The notes below the pieces were generated by a model. It was not told the origin of the DNA, did not search any database, and was given only the letters and a program-made list of their open reading frames with translations. The position numbers and the translations under genes are program-made. A DNA stretch of 64,000 nt from Sulfobacillus harzensis (lineage in GTDB: Bacteria > Bacillota > Sulfobacillia > Sulfobacillales > Sulfobacillaceae). The stretch is from positions 1 through 64,000 of the forward strand of contig NZ_JABBVZ010000004.1 of the NCBI RefSeq assembly GCF_012933365.1, read 5' to 3'. Of this stretch, positions 49,738 through 58,163 are shown in pieces. Numbering within the stretch: the first letter of the stretch is position 1; each line of letters starts with the position of its first letter.

Positions 49738-50014
49738 GCGACTGCTTATAGACCAGCATCAGCCCCTGTTCGGTCTCCACCTGCAAAGCGTAGGTATCAT
49801 AGGCTCTGAGCAGTCCCTCCAGCGCGCTGCCATCCGAAAACACGAAACGCAGCAGCACCTCGGCATCGACCCACTGCTGATAGAGGGGTTCTTGCGCGAG
49901 TGAATGCCTTTCGCTGAACACTCCGGACGGTTTCTTCGTCCCGGTTGGCTTCGCGCCCGGGATTCGGACCGGCGCTGAGGTATCGCGTGGCGGAATATCG
50001 ACACGTCGACTCAT
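49691..50014 (-). CDS. Hfq-like Sm protein with N-terminal extension
   Basis: A 107-residue protein. Residues 1-40 are basic and Pro-rich (for example PVRIPGAKPTGTKKPSG). From residue 41 on it matches Hfq: QEPLYQQW for QDPFLNAL; then, without a gap, G62, G67 and D73 fall where Hfq has G29, G34 and D40, and Sm2 reads LVYKQSLRWIAP for MVYKHAISTVVP, with His replaced by Gln and one residue inserted in the loop. Sm/Hfq rings bind U-rich RNA. The ATG overlaps the stop of the preceding gene (TAATG), so the two are coupled. This is not the ordinary 70-80-residue Hfq, and I have not seen it described. Confidence 0.72.
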   Translation of the reverse strand: MSRRVDIPPRDTSAPVRIPGAKPTGTKKPSGVFSERHSLAQEPLYQQWVDAEVLLRFVFSDGSALEGLLRAYDTYALQVETEQGLMLVYKQSLRWIAPRDGQTSDNL

Positions 50015-50694
50015 TACTCCATCCCCCCTTCACGGAGCACGTTGCCGACCCGCCGATTGACCGCGTCCAGGACGGCCCGCACAGTGGCCCCCTGATTGTC
50101 CGAATGGGCCTCCGCGGTCCCAATCAGGAGCACATGGCGGCGTCGACGATCGTACTGGGCGAGCGCCACCAGCATCACCGGCCGGTTGGCTAGCGTAACC
50201 GTCCGCATTTCGCTGAGCACGATGGGCCCGTCGAGCCCGGGAAGGCGATTAACCGCGTCGACGGCCGCCAGCGCCACCACTTCCGAAAATTGACTGGGCA
50301 AACACCGCCCGCGCCACTCGCCGGTCACTTGCTGCGCTTCGTCCTCACCCCAATAGAAGGTCACCCGAGTATAAGCCTCTTGCTTTAAGGCATCGGCTTC
50401 CAGATGATATTCGCGAATGCGCAGGCGAGGAGGCCCCACAACCTCCCGGCCCGGTGACGCTTCGTCGGTGGTAATCTGGGCCACGGAAATCCGCTTATGG
50501 TCGACCCGCAAGTTCCATTCCGCCAGCAGTGCGCTTTCGACGTCACGAACAATTTGCTTAGGCGTGCGCTCTAAGCTTGTCAAGACATGAATCTCTTCAA
50601 CGGCTCCCCAATCGTTGACCGACACCGCACACTTCAGCACCGTCGGCAACTGACAGATGAGATGCTCCATGTCCTCGACGCTGACCTGATTCAT
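50014..50694 (-). CDS. Conserved hypothetical two-domain protein coupled to the Hfq-like gene
   Basis: A protein of about 226 residues. Domain 1 (1-75) has AVEEIHVLTSLERTPKQIVRDVESALLAEWNLRVDHKRISVAQI, a pattern I recall from uncharacterised proteins of actinobacteria and clostridia. Domain 2 (about 95-226) has the alternating strands and helix VTFYWGEDEAQQVTGEWRG, FSEVVALAAVDAVNRLPGL and GATVRAVLDAVNRRVG, somewhat like the alpha/beta regulatory domain of 2-isopropylmalate synthase. No catalytic motif was seen. The ATG at 50694 is chosen by the homology start; a TTG at 50703 has a better-spaced GGAG. It ends on the start of the Hfq-like gene. Confidence 0.65.
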   Translation of the reverse strand: MNQVSVEDMEHLICQLPTVLKCAVSVNDWGAVEEIHVLTSLERTPKQIVRDVESALLAEWNLRVDHKRISVAQITTDEASPGREVVGPPRLRIREYHLEADALKQEAYTRVTFYWGEDEAQQVTGEWRGRCLPSQFSEVVALAAVDAVNRLPGLDGPIVLSEMRTVTLANRPVMLVALAQYDRRRRHVLLIGTAEAHSDNQGATVRAVLDAVNRRVGNVLREGGME

Positions 50695-50791
50695 TTCGTC
50701 CAATCCATTCGCTCCAGTCCCTAATACACCAAGAGGATACCGAAGTACTTCGGCACCCTCCCGTGCTTTTCCTTTTTCGACCCCGTGCGAA

Positions 50792-51877
50792 CTAGCGGCG
50801 CCGACGCCGACCGTGGGGAACATAGGTAGTCTGAACCCGCCCCAACGTGTGGATGCGCGTCTCCGCCAGACGATCGGCCGCATCTTGGCTGGGGATTTTC
50901 TCCTCTTGGGCCCGATCCAAAATCTCTCCCACCTGCCGACCAATTTGCCGGACTCGCGCATAGGCGCGATCAGCGTGATATCCGCCGGGTTGAAACTCAT
51001 CAGCCACATTGACCACGCCGCCGCCGTTAATGACGTAGTCGGGAACATATACGATGTTCCGGCGCATCAACTCCAGCCCGTGACGAGGTTCCTTGAGTTG
51101 ATTGTTGGCCGACCCGGCCACAATGCGGACTTTCAACTGGGGAATAGTGTCATCATTCAAAATAGCGCCTAACGCGCAGGGAGCAAAAATGTCGGCCTCC
51201 ACGCCGTAAATCTCCTCGGGTTCGACCCAGGCGGCGCCCAGGCTCTCGGCCTTGGCCCGGGTTTCCTCCGGATGTATGTCGGTTACCGTCAACTGGGCGC
51301 CTTCGTCACGGAGCATCCCGGCCAGCAACATGCCCACATGCCCCAACCCTTGCAAGGCTACCCGCTTTCCTTGAAGGCTTGTGGATCCGTAAACCATTTG
51401 GCAGGCCGCCTTCATCCCTTCCAGTACCCCAAGCGCCGTGGCTGGCGAGGGGTCCCCGCTGGTCTCTTTGAGGCCGCCCACGAAACGCGTTTCCCGCGCC
51501 ACAACGGCCATGTCGTCTGCGCTGATGCCGACATCTTCTGCCGTAATGTAGCGCCCGCCCAAGCTCTCAATGAGCCGGCCGAAGGCACGCAAAAGAGCCT
51601 CGTTCTTGTCGGTTCGGGAGTCAGCCCAGATCACTGATTTTCCGCCGCCCAAATCTAAGCCCATCGCAGCATTTTTATAAGTCATTCCCCGAGAAAGCCG
51701 GAGAACGTCGGTAATGGCGTCATCCTCTTTTTGATACGGCCACATGCGGCAGCCACCGAGTGCAGGACCCAAGGTGGTGTCGTGGATGCCCACAATCGCC
51801 TTGAGACCGGTGGTCTTGTCGTACCAAAATACCAATTCCTCGTGCCCGTATTTCTCCATCTCGTCAAATATGTTCAT
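50792..51877 (-). CDS. bcd: Leucine dehydrogenase (Glu/Leu/Phe/Val dehydrogenase)
   Basis: A 361-residue NAD-dependent amino acid dehydrogenase. The catalytic Lys80 lies in AAMGLDLGGGKSVIWAD, as in Bacillus leucine dehydrogenase, and PCALGAILND and SANNQLKEPRHG match the family. It deaminates leucine, valine or isoleucine to 2-oxoacids, feeding a branched-chain oxoacid dehydrogenase. ATG at 51877 gives the usual length; an upstream GTG at 51907 has only a poorly spaced site. It lies between spo0A and the Hfq-like pair in the same direction, but a terminator after spo0A separates it from that gene. Confidence 0.93.
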   Translation of the reverse strand: MNIFDEMEKYGHEELVFWYDKTTGLKAIVGIHDTTLGPALGGCRMWPYQKEDDAITDVLRLSRGMTYKNAAMGLDLGGGKSVIWADSRTDKNEALLRAFGRLIESLGGRYITAEDVGISADDMAVVARETRFVGGLKETSGDPSPATALGVLEGMKAACQMVYGSTSLQGKRVALQGLGHVGMLLAGMLRDEGAQLTVTDIHPEETRAKAESLGAAWVEPEEIYGVEADIFAPCALGAILNDDTIPQLKVRIVAGSANNQLKEPRHGLELMRRNIVYVPDYVINGGGVVNVADEFQPGGYHADRAYARVRQIGRQVGEILDRAQEEKIPSQDAADRLAETRIHTLGRVQTTYVPHGRRRRR

Positions 51878-52020
51878 GAACCGTCCCGCCCCTACAGGCG
51901 GAGTCACTCCCTTTCTCTCGAGATAGAACCCAAAAATCCCTCACACATCATGGCACAACCATCCGTGATCGTAAACCGCTGGATAGTATATGCGCGAATC
52001 CGGTCTACACTCCCCGACAC

Positions 52021-52044
52021 AAAGAAAACCGCCCCGAAGGGCGG
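52021..52044 (-). terminator. Rho-independent terminator after spo0A
   Basis: On the minus strand CCGCCC-TTCG-GGGCGG is a six-base stem with a stable tetraloop, followed by TTTTCTTT. It lies a few bases after the spo0A stop at 52056. Confidence 0.85.
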
Positions 52045-52055
52045 TAGGCTGCTGG

Positions 52056-52838
52056 CTAGCTGGCTTTCATCTGCATCCTGAGCTTGTCGGCTACCATGGC
52101 GATAAACTCAGAGTTGGTCGGCTTGCCGCGATCCCGGTTAACCGTGTGGCCGAAAATCCCGTTAATGACGTCGACATTGCCCCGTGACCAAGCGACCTCG
52201 ATTGCATGGCGAATCGCGCGCTCCACCCGACTCGGCGTGGTCTTGTACTTTGCCGCGATGGAGGGATAGAGCTCTTTGGTCACTCCACTTAACAAATCGA
52301 CACGGTTGATGACCATCAAGATCGCCTCGCGAAGATAGAGATAGCCCTTGATGTGGGCCGGAATACCGATTTCATGAATCATGTTGGTGACTTCGACATC
52401 TAAATGCTTCACCGGCACCAACGCCAGTTTGCCGGTGGGCAACGATGGCTTTCGTTCCGCTTGCGGCGCCCCCGCCAGTTGCTTGATGCGGGACGCTAGC
52501 ACCTTCAAGTTGAAGGGCTTCAAAATATAATAATCCGCGCCCAGTTCAAGAGCTTTCTGGGTCATGGTCTCCTGCCCGAATGCTGTCAACACCACAACCT
52601 TAGGGCGTTTGTCCCAGTCCATTTGGTTCATCCGCTCCAGTACGCCGATACCGTCGAGATGGGGCATGATGATATCCAGAACAATAACGTCGGGTGTTTG
52701 ACGGCTGAGAAAGTCGAGCACCTCCATGCCGTGATTGGCGGCCCCCATGACCTCCAATCCCTCTTCCTGCCGCACGGCCTCCTTCAACAGCTCACAAAAT
52801 TCGCGGTTGTCGTCAGCAATCAAGACCTTAATCGCCAA
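52056..52838 (-). CDS. spo0A: Sporulation master regulator Spo0A
   Basis: A 260-residue response regulator. The receiver domain (1-125) has the acidic pocket Asp9/Asp10 (LIADD), phosphoacceptor Asp55 ([13 protein letters not shown]), and conserved Thr and Lys (VVLTAFG, LKPFN). The C-terminal Spo0A domain (about 145-260) contains [35 protein letters not shown] (recognition helix) and the end [25 protein letters not shown]. The start is a TTG at 52838 with AGGGGG upstream; longer frames to 53027 have no homology. It is activated by phosphorylation and binds TGTCGAA boxes, two of which lie upstream of its own gene. Confidence 0.97.
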   Translation of the reverse strand: MAIKVLIADDNREFCELLKEAVRQEEGLEVMGAANHGMEVLDFLSRQTPDVIVLDIIMPHLDGIGVLERMNQMDWDKRPKVVVLTAFGQETMTQKALELGADYYILKPFNLKVLASRIKQLAGAPQAERKPSLPTGKLALVPVKHLDVEVTNMIHEIGIPAHIKGYLYLREAILMVINRVDLLSGVTKELYPSIAAKYKTTPSRVERAIRHAIEVAWSRGNVDVINGIFGHTVNRDRGKPTNSEFIAMVADKLRMQMKAS

Positions 52839-52964
52839 TGTTGTAGCCCCCTGCCGTAAATATTTGGCATTTCGCTTGTCGTTACATTCTTCTCCGATTC
52901 TTCTTGATTTCCTGCCGCAAGCGCAATCCCCTTGCCAGCAATTTCTTGTCGGTATACGACACGC

Positions 52965-52971
52965 TTCGACA
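52965..52971 (-). promoter_or_regulatory. Spo0A box (TGTCGAA)
   Basis: TTCGACA on the plus strand reads TGTCGAA, the exact 0A-box consensus, on the minus strand. It lies about 130 bases before the spo0A start and probably mediates autoregulation. Confidence 0.5.
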
Positions 52972-53117
52972 ATTTCATCCCACGCGCAAAATGACCCAAG
53001 CGGCCCTAAGCCCGCGGCTTCCACCACGTTCGCCCGTTTTGCCCAATCGTGTCTGTTTCGGCGGAATAGAAGAATTTGACGAACGATTTCGCTTTAAGAG
53101 AGCAAAAACCCTTCTGC

Positions 53118-53124
53118 TGTCGAA
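53118..53124 (+). promoter_or_regulatory. Spo0A box (TGTCGAA)
   Basis: An exact TGTCGAA lies on the plus strand, next to the spoIVB terminator and about 280 bases before the spo0A start. A single seven-base match is weak; its pairing with a second box in the same short region is what makes it notable. Confidence 0.4.
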
Positions 53125-53150
53125 AAGAAAGGGCCGCGAATGCGGCCCCC
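53123..53150 (-). terminator. Rho-independent terminator after spoIVB
   Basis: On the minus strand GGGCCGC-ATTC-GCGGCCC is followed by TTTCTTTT. The hairpin starts directly at the spoIVB stop codon (53151). Confidence 0.8.
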
Positions 53151-54419
53151 CTATGACGGATGCTGATACGCAGATTGTCGCTCCATCCAATACGCGTAGC
53201 AACCGAAGCCCAAGGCTGGCCGGCTAATGAGGACATGGGTCACAGCCCCCACCACCCGACCATTCTGGATGATGGGGCTTCCACTCATCCCCTGGACCAC
53301 ACCCCCGGTTTTATGCAATAACCCGGGATCGGTAACACGAAACAGAAGCCCTTTGGTATCGGGCTGGGATTGCGCAGCCGTCTTCAAAATCTCAATATGA
53401 TAGCGCTCAGGAATTTGCCCGCGCAAAACCGTGATGATGGTCGCGGGGCCCGGATGCACCTGGTCGGGCAGCGCCAGCGGCAGAGCACGGTGGGGTCCCC
53501 AAAGCGGCTGGTGGTCAAGCCGCCCGACGATGCCCAGGGTTCCGTTGGCATCCACGCTTCCGGAAACGTTGGCCGGTCCCGCCAACACCCCGACCTTCTG
53601 CCCCGGATGGTTATCCGCAGCCGGAACCACGCCGACAATATCGGCTCCCATCGCCCTTCCCGCCTGAACGCCCACCGGCCGCCGGGTCAATCCATCGGTC
53701 ATGCTGTGCCCGAGCGCCGTAAACGCCAGGGTTTTGGGATTATAAAAGGTCAATGTCCCCACCCCGCTGGTGCGGTCTTGCAGGGTGACCCCAATCTGCC
53801 AGTGATGCAGGCGCTCCGACCATACCGGCATCACCGTCCGTACCCGTTCGCTACGCGCTCCCGCCACCCGCAGTCGTACCGGCTGATGGCGGATGCCATC
53901 TTGGTTGACCCGCTGCTCCAAGAACGCCACACTCTTGGCGGGTTGCGCGTCCACCGAGGCGATGACATCGCCCCGCTCCAGACCCGCCTCCTGCGCTGGG
54001 TCAACGACACGGCCCTGGGTTCGGACCGGGGAAAATCCATTCACGATGAGTCCTCGGGTATGCACCAGCACTCCCACCGATTCCCCGCCCGGCACAACGT
54101 AGGCGGGCTTGGGCACGTCGACGGGAACTCCACGCCACGGAAGCCATCCAAACAAGCGAAAATGCAGCAGATAGTGGCCCGAACTGGGCGTTTCAACGTC
54201 AATTTGTGAGGCGTTGGCGACCATTACCGGCCGACTGTTGCCACTGGCCACCGCCACCGGAACAAAGCGGCTCCAGGAAACCCGAACGCCCTGTCCTTGG
54301 GGGATTTCCAGATGAGCCGGAAAATTAAACAGGGCCCGCGCAGGCGCGCTGGTCCCCAGCGCCACAACGCCGCTGGCCAACACAATCCCCAAGGCTCGGG
54401 AAATTCGTCCTCGCTTCAT
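53151..54419 (-). CDS. spoIVB: SpoIVB peptidase (S55 family)
   Basis: A 422-residue protein. A signal-anchor helix (residues 8-28) is followed by a beta-rich region, a PDZ domain (about 130-200, GLERGDVIASVDAQPAKSVAFLEQ) and the S55 serine peptidase domain with TGVGTLTFYNPKTLAFTALGHSMTD (His) and VQGMSGSPIIQNGRVVGAVTHV, residues 377-382 holding the nucleophile Ser. It is secreted from the forespore into the intermembrane space and cuts SpoIVFA, triggering sigma-K activation in the mother cell. GAGGAGGTGA lies upstream of the ATG. Length and motifs are normal. Confidence 0.95.
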   Translation of the reverse strand: MKRGRISRALGIVLASGVVALGTSAPARALFNFPAHLEIPQGQGVRVSWSRFVPVAVASGNSRPVMVANASQIDVETPSSGHYLLHFRLFGWLPWRGVPVDVPKPAYVVPGGESVGVLVHTRGLIVNGFSPVRTQGRVVDPAQEAGLERGDVIASVDAQPAKSVAFLEQRVNQDGIRHQPVRLRVAGARSERVRTVMPVWSERLHHWQIGVTLQDRTSGVGTLTFYNPKTLAFTALGHSMTDGLTRRPVGVQAGRAMGADIVGVVPAADNHPGQKVGVLAGPANVSGSVDANGTLGIVGRLDHQPLWGPHRALPLALPDQVHPGPATIITVLRGQIPERYHIEILKTAAQSQPDTKGLLFRVTDPGLLHKTGGVVQGMSGSPIIQNGRVVGAVTHVLISRPALGFGCYAYWMERQSAYQHPS

Positions 54420-54564
54420 ATGGTCACCTCCTCGTCTCGGTATTAACCTGTCCGAAAGAGGATGGGCGGAACCGAGGGAGGTGATGTCAAGCGAGGAAGA
54501 ACTCTTTTTAAAAATGGCCTAAACGGCGGCAATTGACGCAGTGTTTTGCCTCGGCACGAAAAAT

Positions 54565-55617
54565 TTACAGCGAAAATACCTGCTCCGCCAATTGGTCGGC
54601 CGCCCGTGGACGAGCCCACAAGCGCTGGCTGTCAATCATTTGTTGCCGCGCCGGCGACCCTTCTTCAATCAGCTCCGTGACTACCTTCTTTAGGTTATTG
54701 TCGCCACGAACGGCCAAATCATGCATAACCAACCGGTCTCGATTTGCTTCTTCCTGGCCGGCAATCCAGTGGGTCAACACCCACGGCACCTGCGATTGGC
54801 ACACTTCAGCGGCTGTCACGCCCCCTGGCTTTCCCACCACCAGTCGAGCTTGCTTTAAAAGCGACGGCATATGTTCAATATATCCAACAATGTGCACCCG
54901 TTCCGGCCAGCGATGTTCGTCGAGCGCCCAACGCAGTTTTTCGTTGTGGCCGCAAATGGCCAACACTGGATGGGGCAATTCCGCCAGGGAGCGCAAAATA
55001 CGCACATAGGGTCCCATGCCCAATCCCCCGCCGAGGAGAACAATGGGCCCGTGACGCAGCTGCTCTAACAACGGACTGGGAAAACTGAATGACGACCGAA
55101 TCGGAATGCCCGTCTGCCACACCTTGTTTGTTGGGTAGCCCCATCGGGCCAGATCCTGAACCTGCTCGGGCATCCATACGGCATAGCCATCGGCCGTCGG
55201 TTCATACCAAAATTGATGCACTGACAAATCGGTCAGCACCCCGACAAGCTTAAGATTGGGATGGCTTTCTTTAATGGCTGACCAGGCTGACAGGGCAAAA
55301 GGATGGGTGGCCACCACCACATCCGGCCGATAGGCATCGTACACGGGCCCTAACACCTCGCGGCCCGCCTGACGCCAGCTCCGGCGATGGTTTTGCCACA
55401 ACTGCCGCTGGCGGTCGCCTAAGCGAAACAATGTTCCATAAACCCCGGGAAGAAAGCGAATGCCAAAGAAGTAAAGACGCGTGGCCATACGGACCTTGAC
55501 CACCAGGTGATGGGAGAACTCAACCTCCGCCCCCCGCGCGGCAAACGATTCCGCCAACGCTCGCGCCGCGATATCATGCCCCGTGCCAATCGGTAAACTG
55601 GCTATGACGACCCGCAA
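54565..55617 (-). CDS. MGDG-synthase/UgtP-type glycosyltransferase (GT28)
   Basis: A 350-residue GT-B glycosyltransferase. The N-terminal ASLPIGTGHDIAARALAESF corresponds to the S-x-G-x-GH motif of monogalactosyl-/diglucosyl-diacylglycerol synthases, VVATHPFALSAWSAIK follows, and the C-terminal domain has LLGGGLGMGP and VVGKPGGVTAAEVCQSQVPWVLT for the sugar nucleotide. It should add glucose or galactose to diacylglycerol in the membrane. The start is TTG with GAGGTGG upstream. Its place between recN and spoIVB is unusual and the gene is not seen there in Bacillus. Confidence 0.87.
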   Translation of the reverse strand: MRVVIASLPIGTGHDIAARALAESFAARGAEVEFSHHLVVKVRMATRLYFFGIRFLPGVYGTLFRLGDRQRQLWQNHRRSWRQAGREVLGPVYDAYRPDVVVATHPFALSAWSAIKESHPNLKLVGVLTDLSVHQFWYEPTADGYAVWMPEQVQDLARWGYPTNKVWQTGIPIRSSFSFPSPLLEQLRHGPIVLLGGGLGMGPYVRILRSLAELPHPVLAICGHNEKLRWALDEHRWPERVHIVGYIEHMPSLLKQARLVVGKPGGVTAAEVCQSQVPWVLTHWIAGQEEANRDRLVMHDLAVRGDNNLKKVVTELIEEGSPARQQMIDSQRLWARPRAADQLAEQVFSL

Positions 55618-55629
55618 GTTGCGACCACC

Positions 55630-57291
55630 TCATCCCTGCCCGTCCTTGAGCAAACTTTCAGCATGGCGCAGGGCGGCCGTCCCTGCTGAACCACTTAACA
55701 TGCGAGCAATTTCTCGTTGGCGCTCTTCGCCTTGCAATTCCTGAACACGAGACTCGGTACCCTCTTCGGTGACAATTTTTTGCACTCCTAGATGGTGCAC
55801 GGCCCGGGACGCAACAACCGGCTGGTGCGTCACGGCCACCACCTGGGCCTGAGTCCCCAATTCCGCCAACAGCGCGCCGACTCGTTCTGCCGAGGTACCC
55901 CCGAGCCCCTGGTCCACTTCATCAAAAATGTACACAAGACTCCTATCCCCGGCACTGCCGACCACGGCCAAGGCTAGGGCCACGCGCGCCAATTCGCCGC
56001 CCGAGGCTACCCGGCCCAGCGGCTTTAAGGCTTGTCCGTCATTGGCGGAAAACCAAATTTCCACATGGTCCTTCCCTCGTCGGGAGATCTGTTGGATTCG
56101 ATGTCGGAACTCGACCACGCCACGCGGCATCTCCATTTCCCGAATCAACCCCGTCACTCTTTCGGTGGCTGCACTGAGCCCCGCCTGACGCGCCGCACTT
56201 AAAGCCTGAGCTCGGTCGTCCAACACCTGCCGCGCCTGCCGCTGCCGTTTTTCCGCCTGGCTTATCTCCCAATCCAGGTTATCGAGTCGGGCAATTTCTT
56301 CGGACAACGCCTCCTGATAGGCGAGGACATCCTCAAGCTCCGGTCCCCAGCGCCGTTTCATGCGACTCAAGGCATCAGCCCGTGATTCCAACGCTTCCAA
56401 ACGGGCGGGGTCCAGATCCAACGTATCCATCCAGCGCGCCACATCCAGGCGCACCTCGGACAACGAGCGCTCCACACTCAGCATGGCCTCACCCATGGGT
56501 CCCAAATCCTCATCGTAGCTGACCAAGAAATCCGCCAAACGACGGGCCTCGGCGATTTGGGCTAAAAGGCCCTCTTGTCCGATCGTACCGTCGAGCAGCG
56601 AATACAGCGCCTGCCCGGACTCCATCAGTTTTCGCCCCGCCCGCAACCGACTGAGTTCGCGCTGCAGCATCTCATCCTCACGCGGCTGAATGTTCAGCGC
56701 CTCCAATTCCGCCAACAGTGCGCGCTTGTCCTCAATCTGCCCAAGATCGGCCGCGCTCGCCCTAAGCGCATCCAAGGCTTGCTCCGCATCCCGCCAGGCG
56801 TCAAAGGCCTGCTCAAAGGCCTGCCGCAGATTCTCCACCTGCCCAAAGCGGTCCACCCAATCCAGCACCACTAACGGATCCTGTGCCTTTAACACCTGGT
56901 GCTGACCGACATAGTTCAGCACCTGATCGCCGAGCGCCCGCACGGTCGCAGCGGGAACCAACTGTCCCTGGACCCGGTAGAGCGAACGGCCCTCCCGGTC
57001 GGTCACCCGTTCGATCACCATCAGACTATCGGGTGCCACTCCCAACGCTTCGAACGGCACCCAACGGGCATCCTGCGGCGACAGTTCCAAGGCGGCGCGA
57101 AGCCGCACCCGATCTGCCCAGGGGCCGATGCGATCGGAACTCAGCCTGGCACCGAACAGGGTCGCGAGACTTTCTAGCACCAGCGACTTCCCGGCGCCCG
57201 ATTCTCCGCTCAGCACGTTGAGTCCCGACCCCAGAGCCACCACCGTCTTTCGAATGAGCGCAAAATTTTCGATTGTGAGCTCTATGAGCAT
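55630..57291 (-). CDS. recN: DNA repair protein RecN
   Basis: A 553-residue SMC-like ATPase. The Walker A motif is GESGAGKSL (Lys35), a long coiled-coil region spans about 150-350, and the C-terminal half has the signature VASGGELARVALALAVV and Walker B IFDEVDQGLGG. It helps hold and process double-strand breaks. ATG 57291 has GGGGGCG upstream; a longer frame to 57327 overlaps nadK. The order recN after nadK is conserved in Firmicutes, but argR, normally between tlyA and recN, is missing. Confidence 0.95.
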   Translation of the reverse strand: MLIELTIENFALIRKTVVALGSGLNVLSGESGAGKSLVLESLATLFGARLSSDRIGPWADRVRLRAALELSPQDARWVPFEALGVAPDSLMVIERVTDREGRSLYRVQGQLVPAATVRALGDQVLNYVGQHQVLKAQDPLVVLDWVDRFGQVENLRQAFEQAFDAWRDAEQALDALRASAADLGQIEDKRALLAELEALNIQPREDEMLQRELSRLRAGRKLMESGQALYSLLDGTIGQEGLLAQIAEARRLADFLVSYDEDLGPMGEAMLSVERSLSEVRLDVARWMDTLDLDPARLEALESRADALSRMKRRWGPELEDVLAYQEALSEEIARLDNLDWEISQAEKRQRQARQVLDDRAQALSAARQAGLSAATERVTGLIREMEMPRGVVEFRHRIQQISRRGKDHVEIWFSANDGQALKPLGRVASGGELARVALALAVVGSAGDRSLVYIFDEVDQGLGGTSAERVGALLAELGTQAQVVAVTHQPVVASRAVHHLGVQKIVTEEGTESRVQELQGEERQREIARMLSGSAGTAALRHAESLLKDGQG

Positions 57292-57308
57292 GGTGCGCCC
57301 CCTTTCTC

Positions 57309-58163
57309 CTAATGGCCCTTTCGCCATCCACGCAACACATGGAAGAAGCTCCAGCCGGGCCGCCGAATCAAACTGATGCTCAAGGGGCTTGCTACCACGA
57401 CCACTTCGTCACCGTCTTCTAACGGATGGACCTCTTGACCGTCAATCGTCACCAGCGTGTCGCGGTGGATACTGCGAATGCGAATCCGCACCTCCTGCTC
57501 GCGGCTCAGCACAATGGACCGGTCGAAAAAGGAATGTGGGCAAATCGGCGTCACCACCGTCACGTCCAGGTCGGGGGTTAAGATGGGTCCGCCGGCCGAC
57601 AGGGAATAGGCTGTCGAGCCCGTGGGCGTCGCGATGATAATCCCATCAGCCGGATAGGTGGTCACGTAGGCCGCGTCGACAAAGGTCTCCAAATTAATTA
57701 ACCGCGCGAACGGCCCTTTGGCTACCACCACATCGTTCATCGCCTCAAACTCCGCCAGTATCTGCTGATCGCGAATAACCCGAGCGGTTAGCAGCCGACG
57801 CTCGTCCAGCGCAAACTGCCCATGCAGCACCGCATCTAATGAGGCATAGAGTTCCGGTACCTCGACTTCCGTGAGAAAGCCCAGATGACCGAGATTCACC
57901 CCGAGAATCGGTGTGTTCAACGAAGCTAACTGTTTCGCCGCCCTCAGCAAGGTGCCGTCGCCCCCCAGCACCACCGTGGCCGTCAAATCCATTTGACTAA
58001 TCTCTTCCCAGTACTTGCCGGATTCCGGCATTCCCACCGCGTCCGCGAGCTCATCGGGCATGACCAATTGCACATCATGCTGGTCCATCCATTGCCGCAT
58101 GCGCAATACCAGTCCACGAACCTGATCCTTTTCGGGATTCGGCCACACCAACATGTTAGGCAT
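57309..58163 (-). CDS. nadK: NAD kinase
   Basis: A 284-residue NAD kinase. The diacylglycerol-kinase-like motif VLGGDGTLLRAAK (Gly67, Gly68, Asp69) and AMNDVVVAKG (NE/D) are present, with TPTGSTAYSLSAGGPIL in the second domain. It phosphorylates NAD to NADP. ATG 58163 has GGCGGAGGAG upstream and the 5' end overlaps the tlyA stop by eight bases. The longer frame to 58205 is unlikely. The 3' end is followed by recN after 17 bases. Confidence 0.95.
   Translation of the reverse strand: MPNMLVWPNPEKDQVRGLVLRMRQWMDQHDVQLVMPDELADAVGMPESGKYWEEISQMDLTATVVLGGDGTLLRAAKQLASLNTPILGVNLGHLGFLTEVEVPELYASLDAVLHGQFALDERRLLTARVIRDQQILAEFEAMNDVVVAKGPFARLINLETFVDAAYVTTYPADGIIIATPTGSTAYSLSAGGPILTPDLDVTVVTPICPHSFFDRSIVLSREQEVRIRIRSIHRDTLVTIDGQEVHPLEDGDEVVVVASPLSISLIRRPGWSFFHVLRGWRKGH

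Larger units (their letters stand above)
52839..53150. other. spo0A upstream region (no gene)
   Basis: A 312-base intergenic stretch between spoIVB and spo0A. It contains the spoIVB terminator (53123-53150), two TGTCGAA boxes (52965-52971 on the minus strand and 53118-53124 on the plus strand) and a poor sigma-H-like sequence, GCAGGAAAT at 52907-52915 with GAAGAAT at 52886-52892, whose 14-base spacing is longer than usual. Short frames here have no homology. Confidence 0.6.

Noticed and set aside
52886-52915. Sigma-H-like promoter before spo0A (GCAGGAAAT and GAAGAAT)
   Set aside because: Both boxes fit but the spacing is 14 bases instead of 11-12, so I do not list it as a promoter. It is mentioned in the description of the intergenic region.
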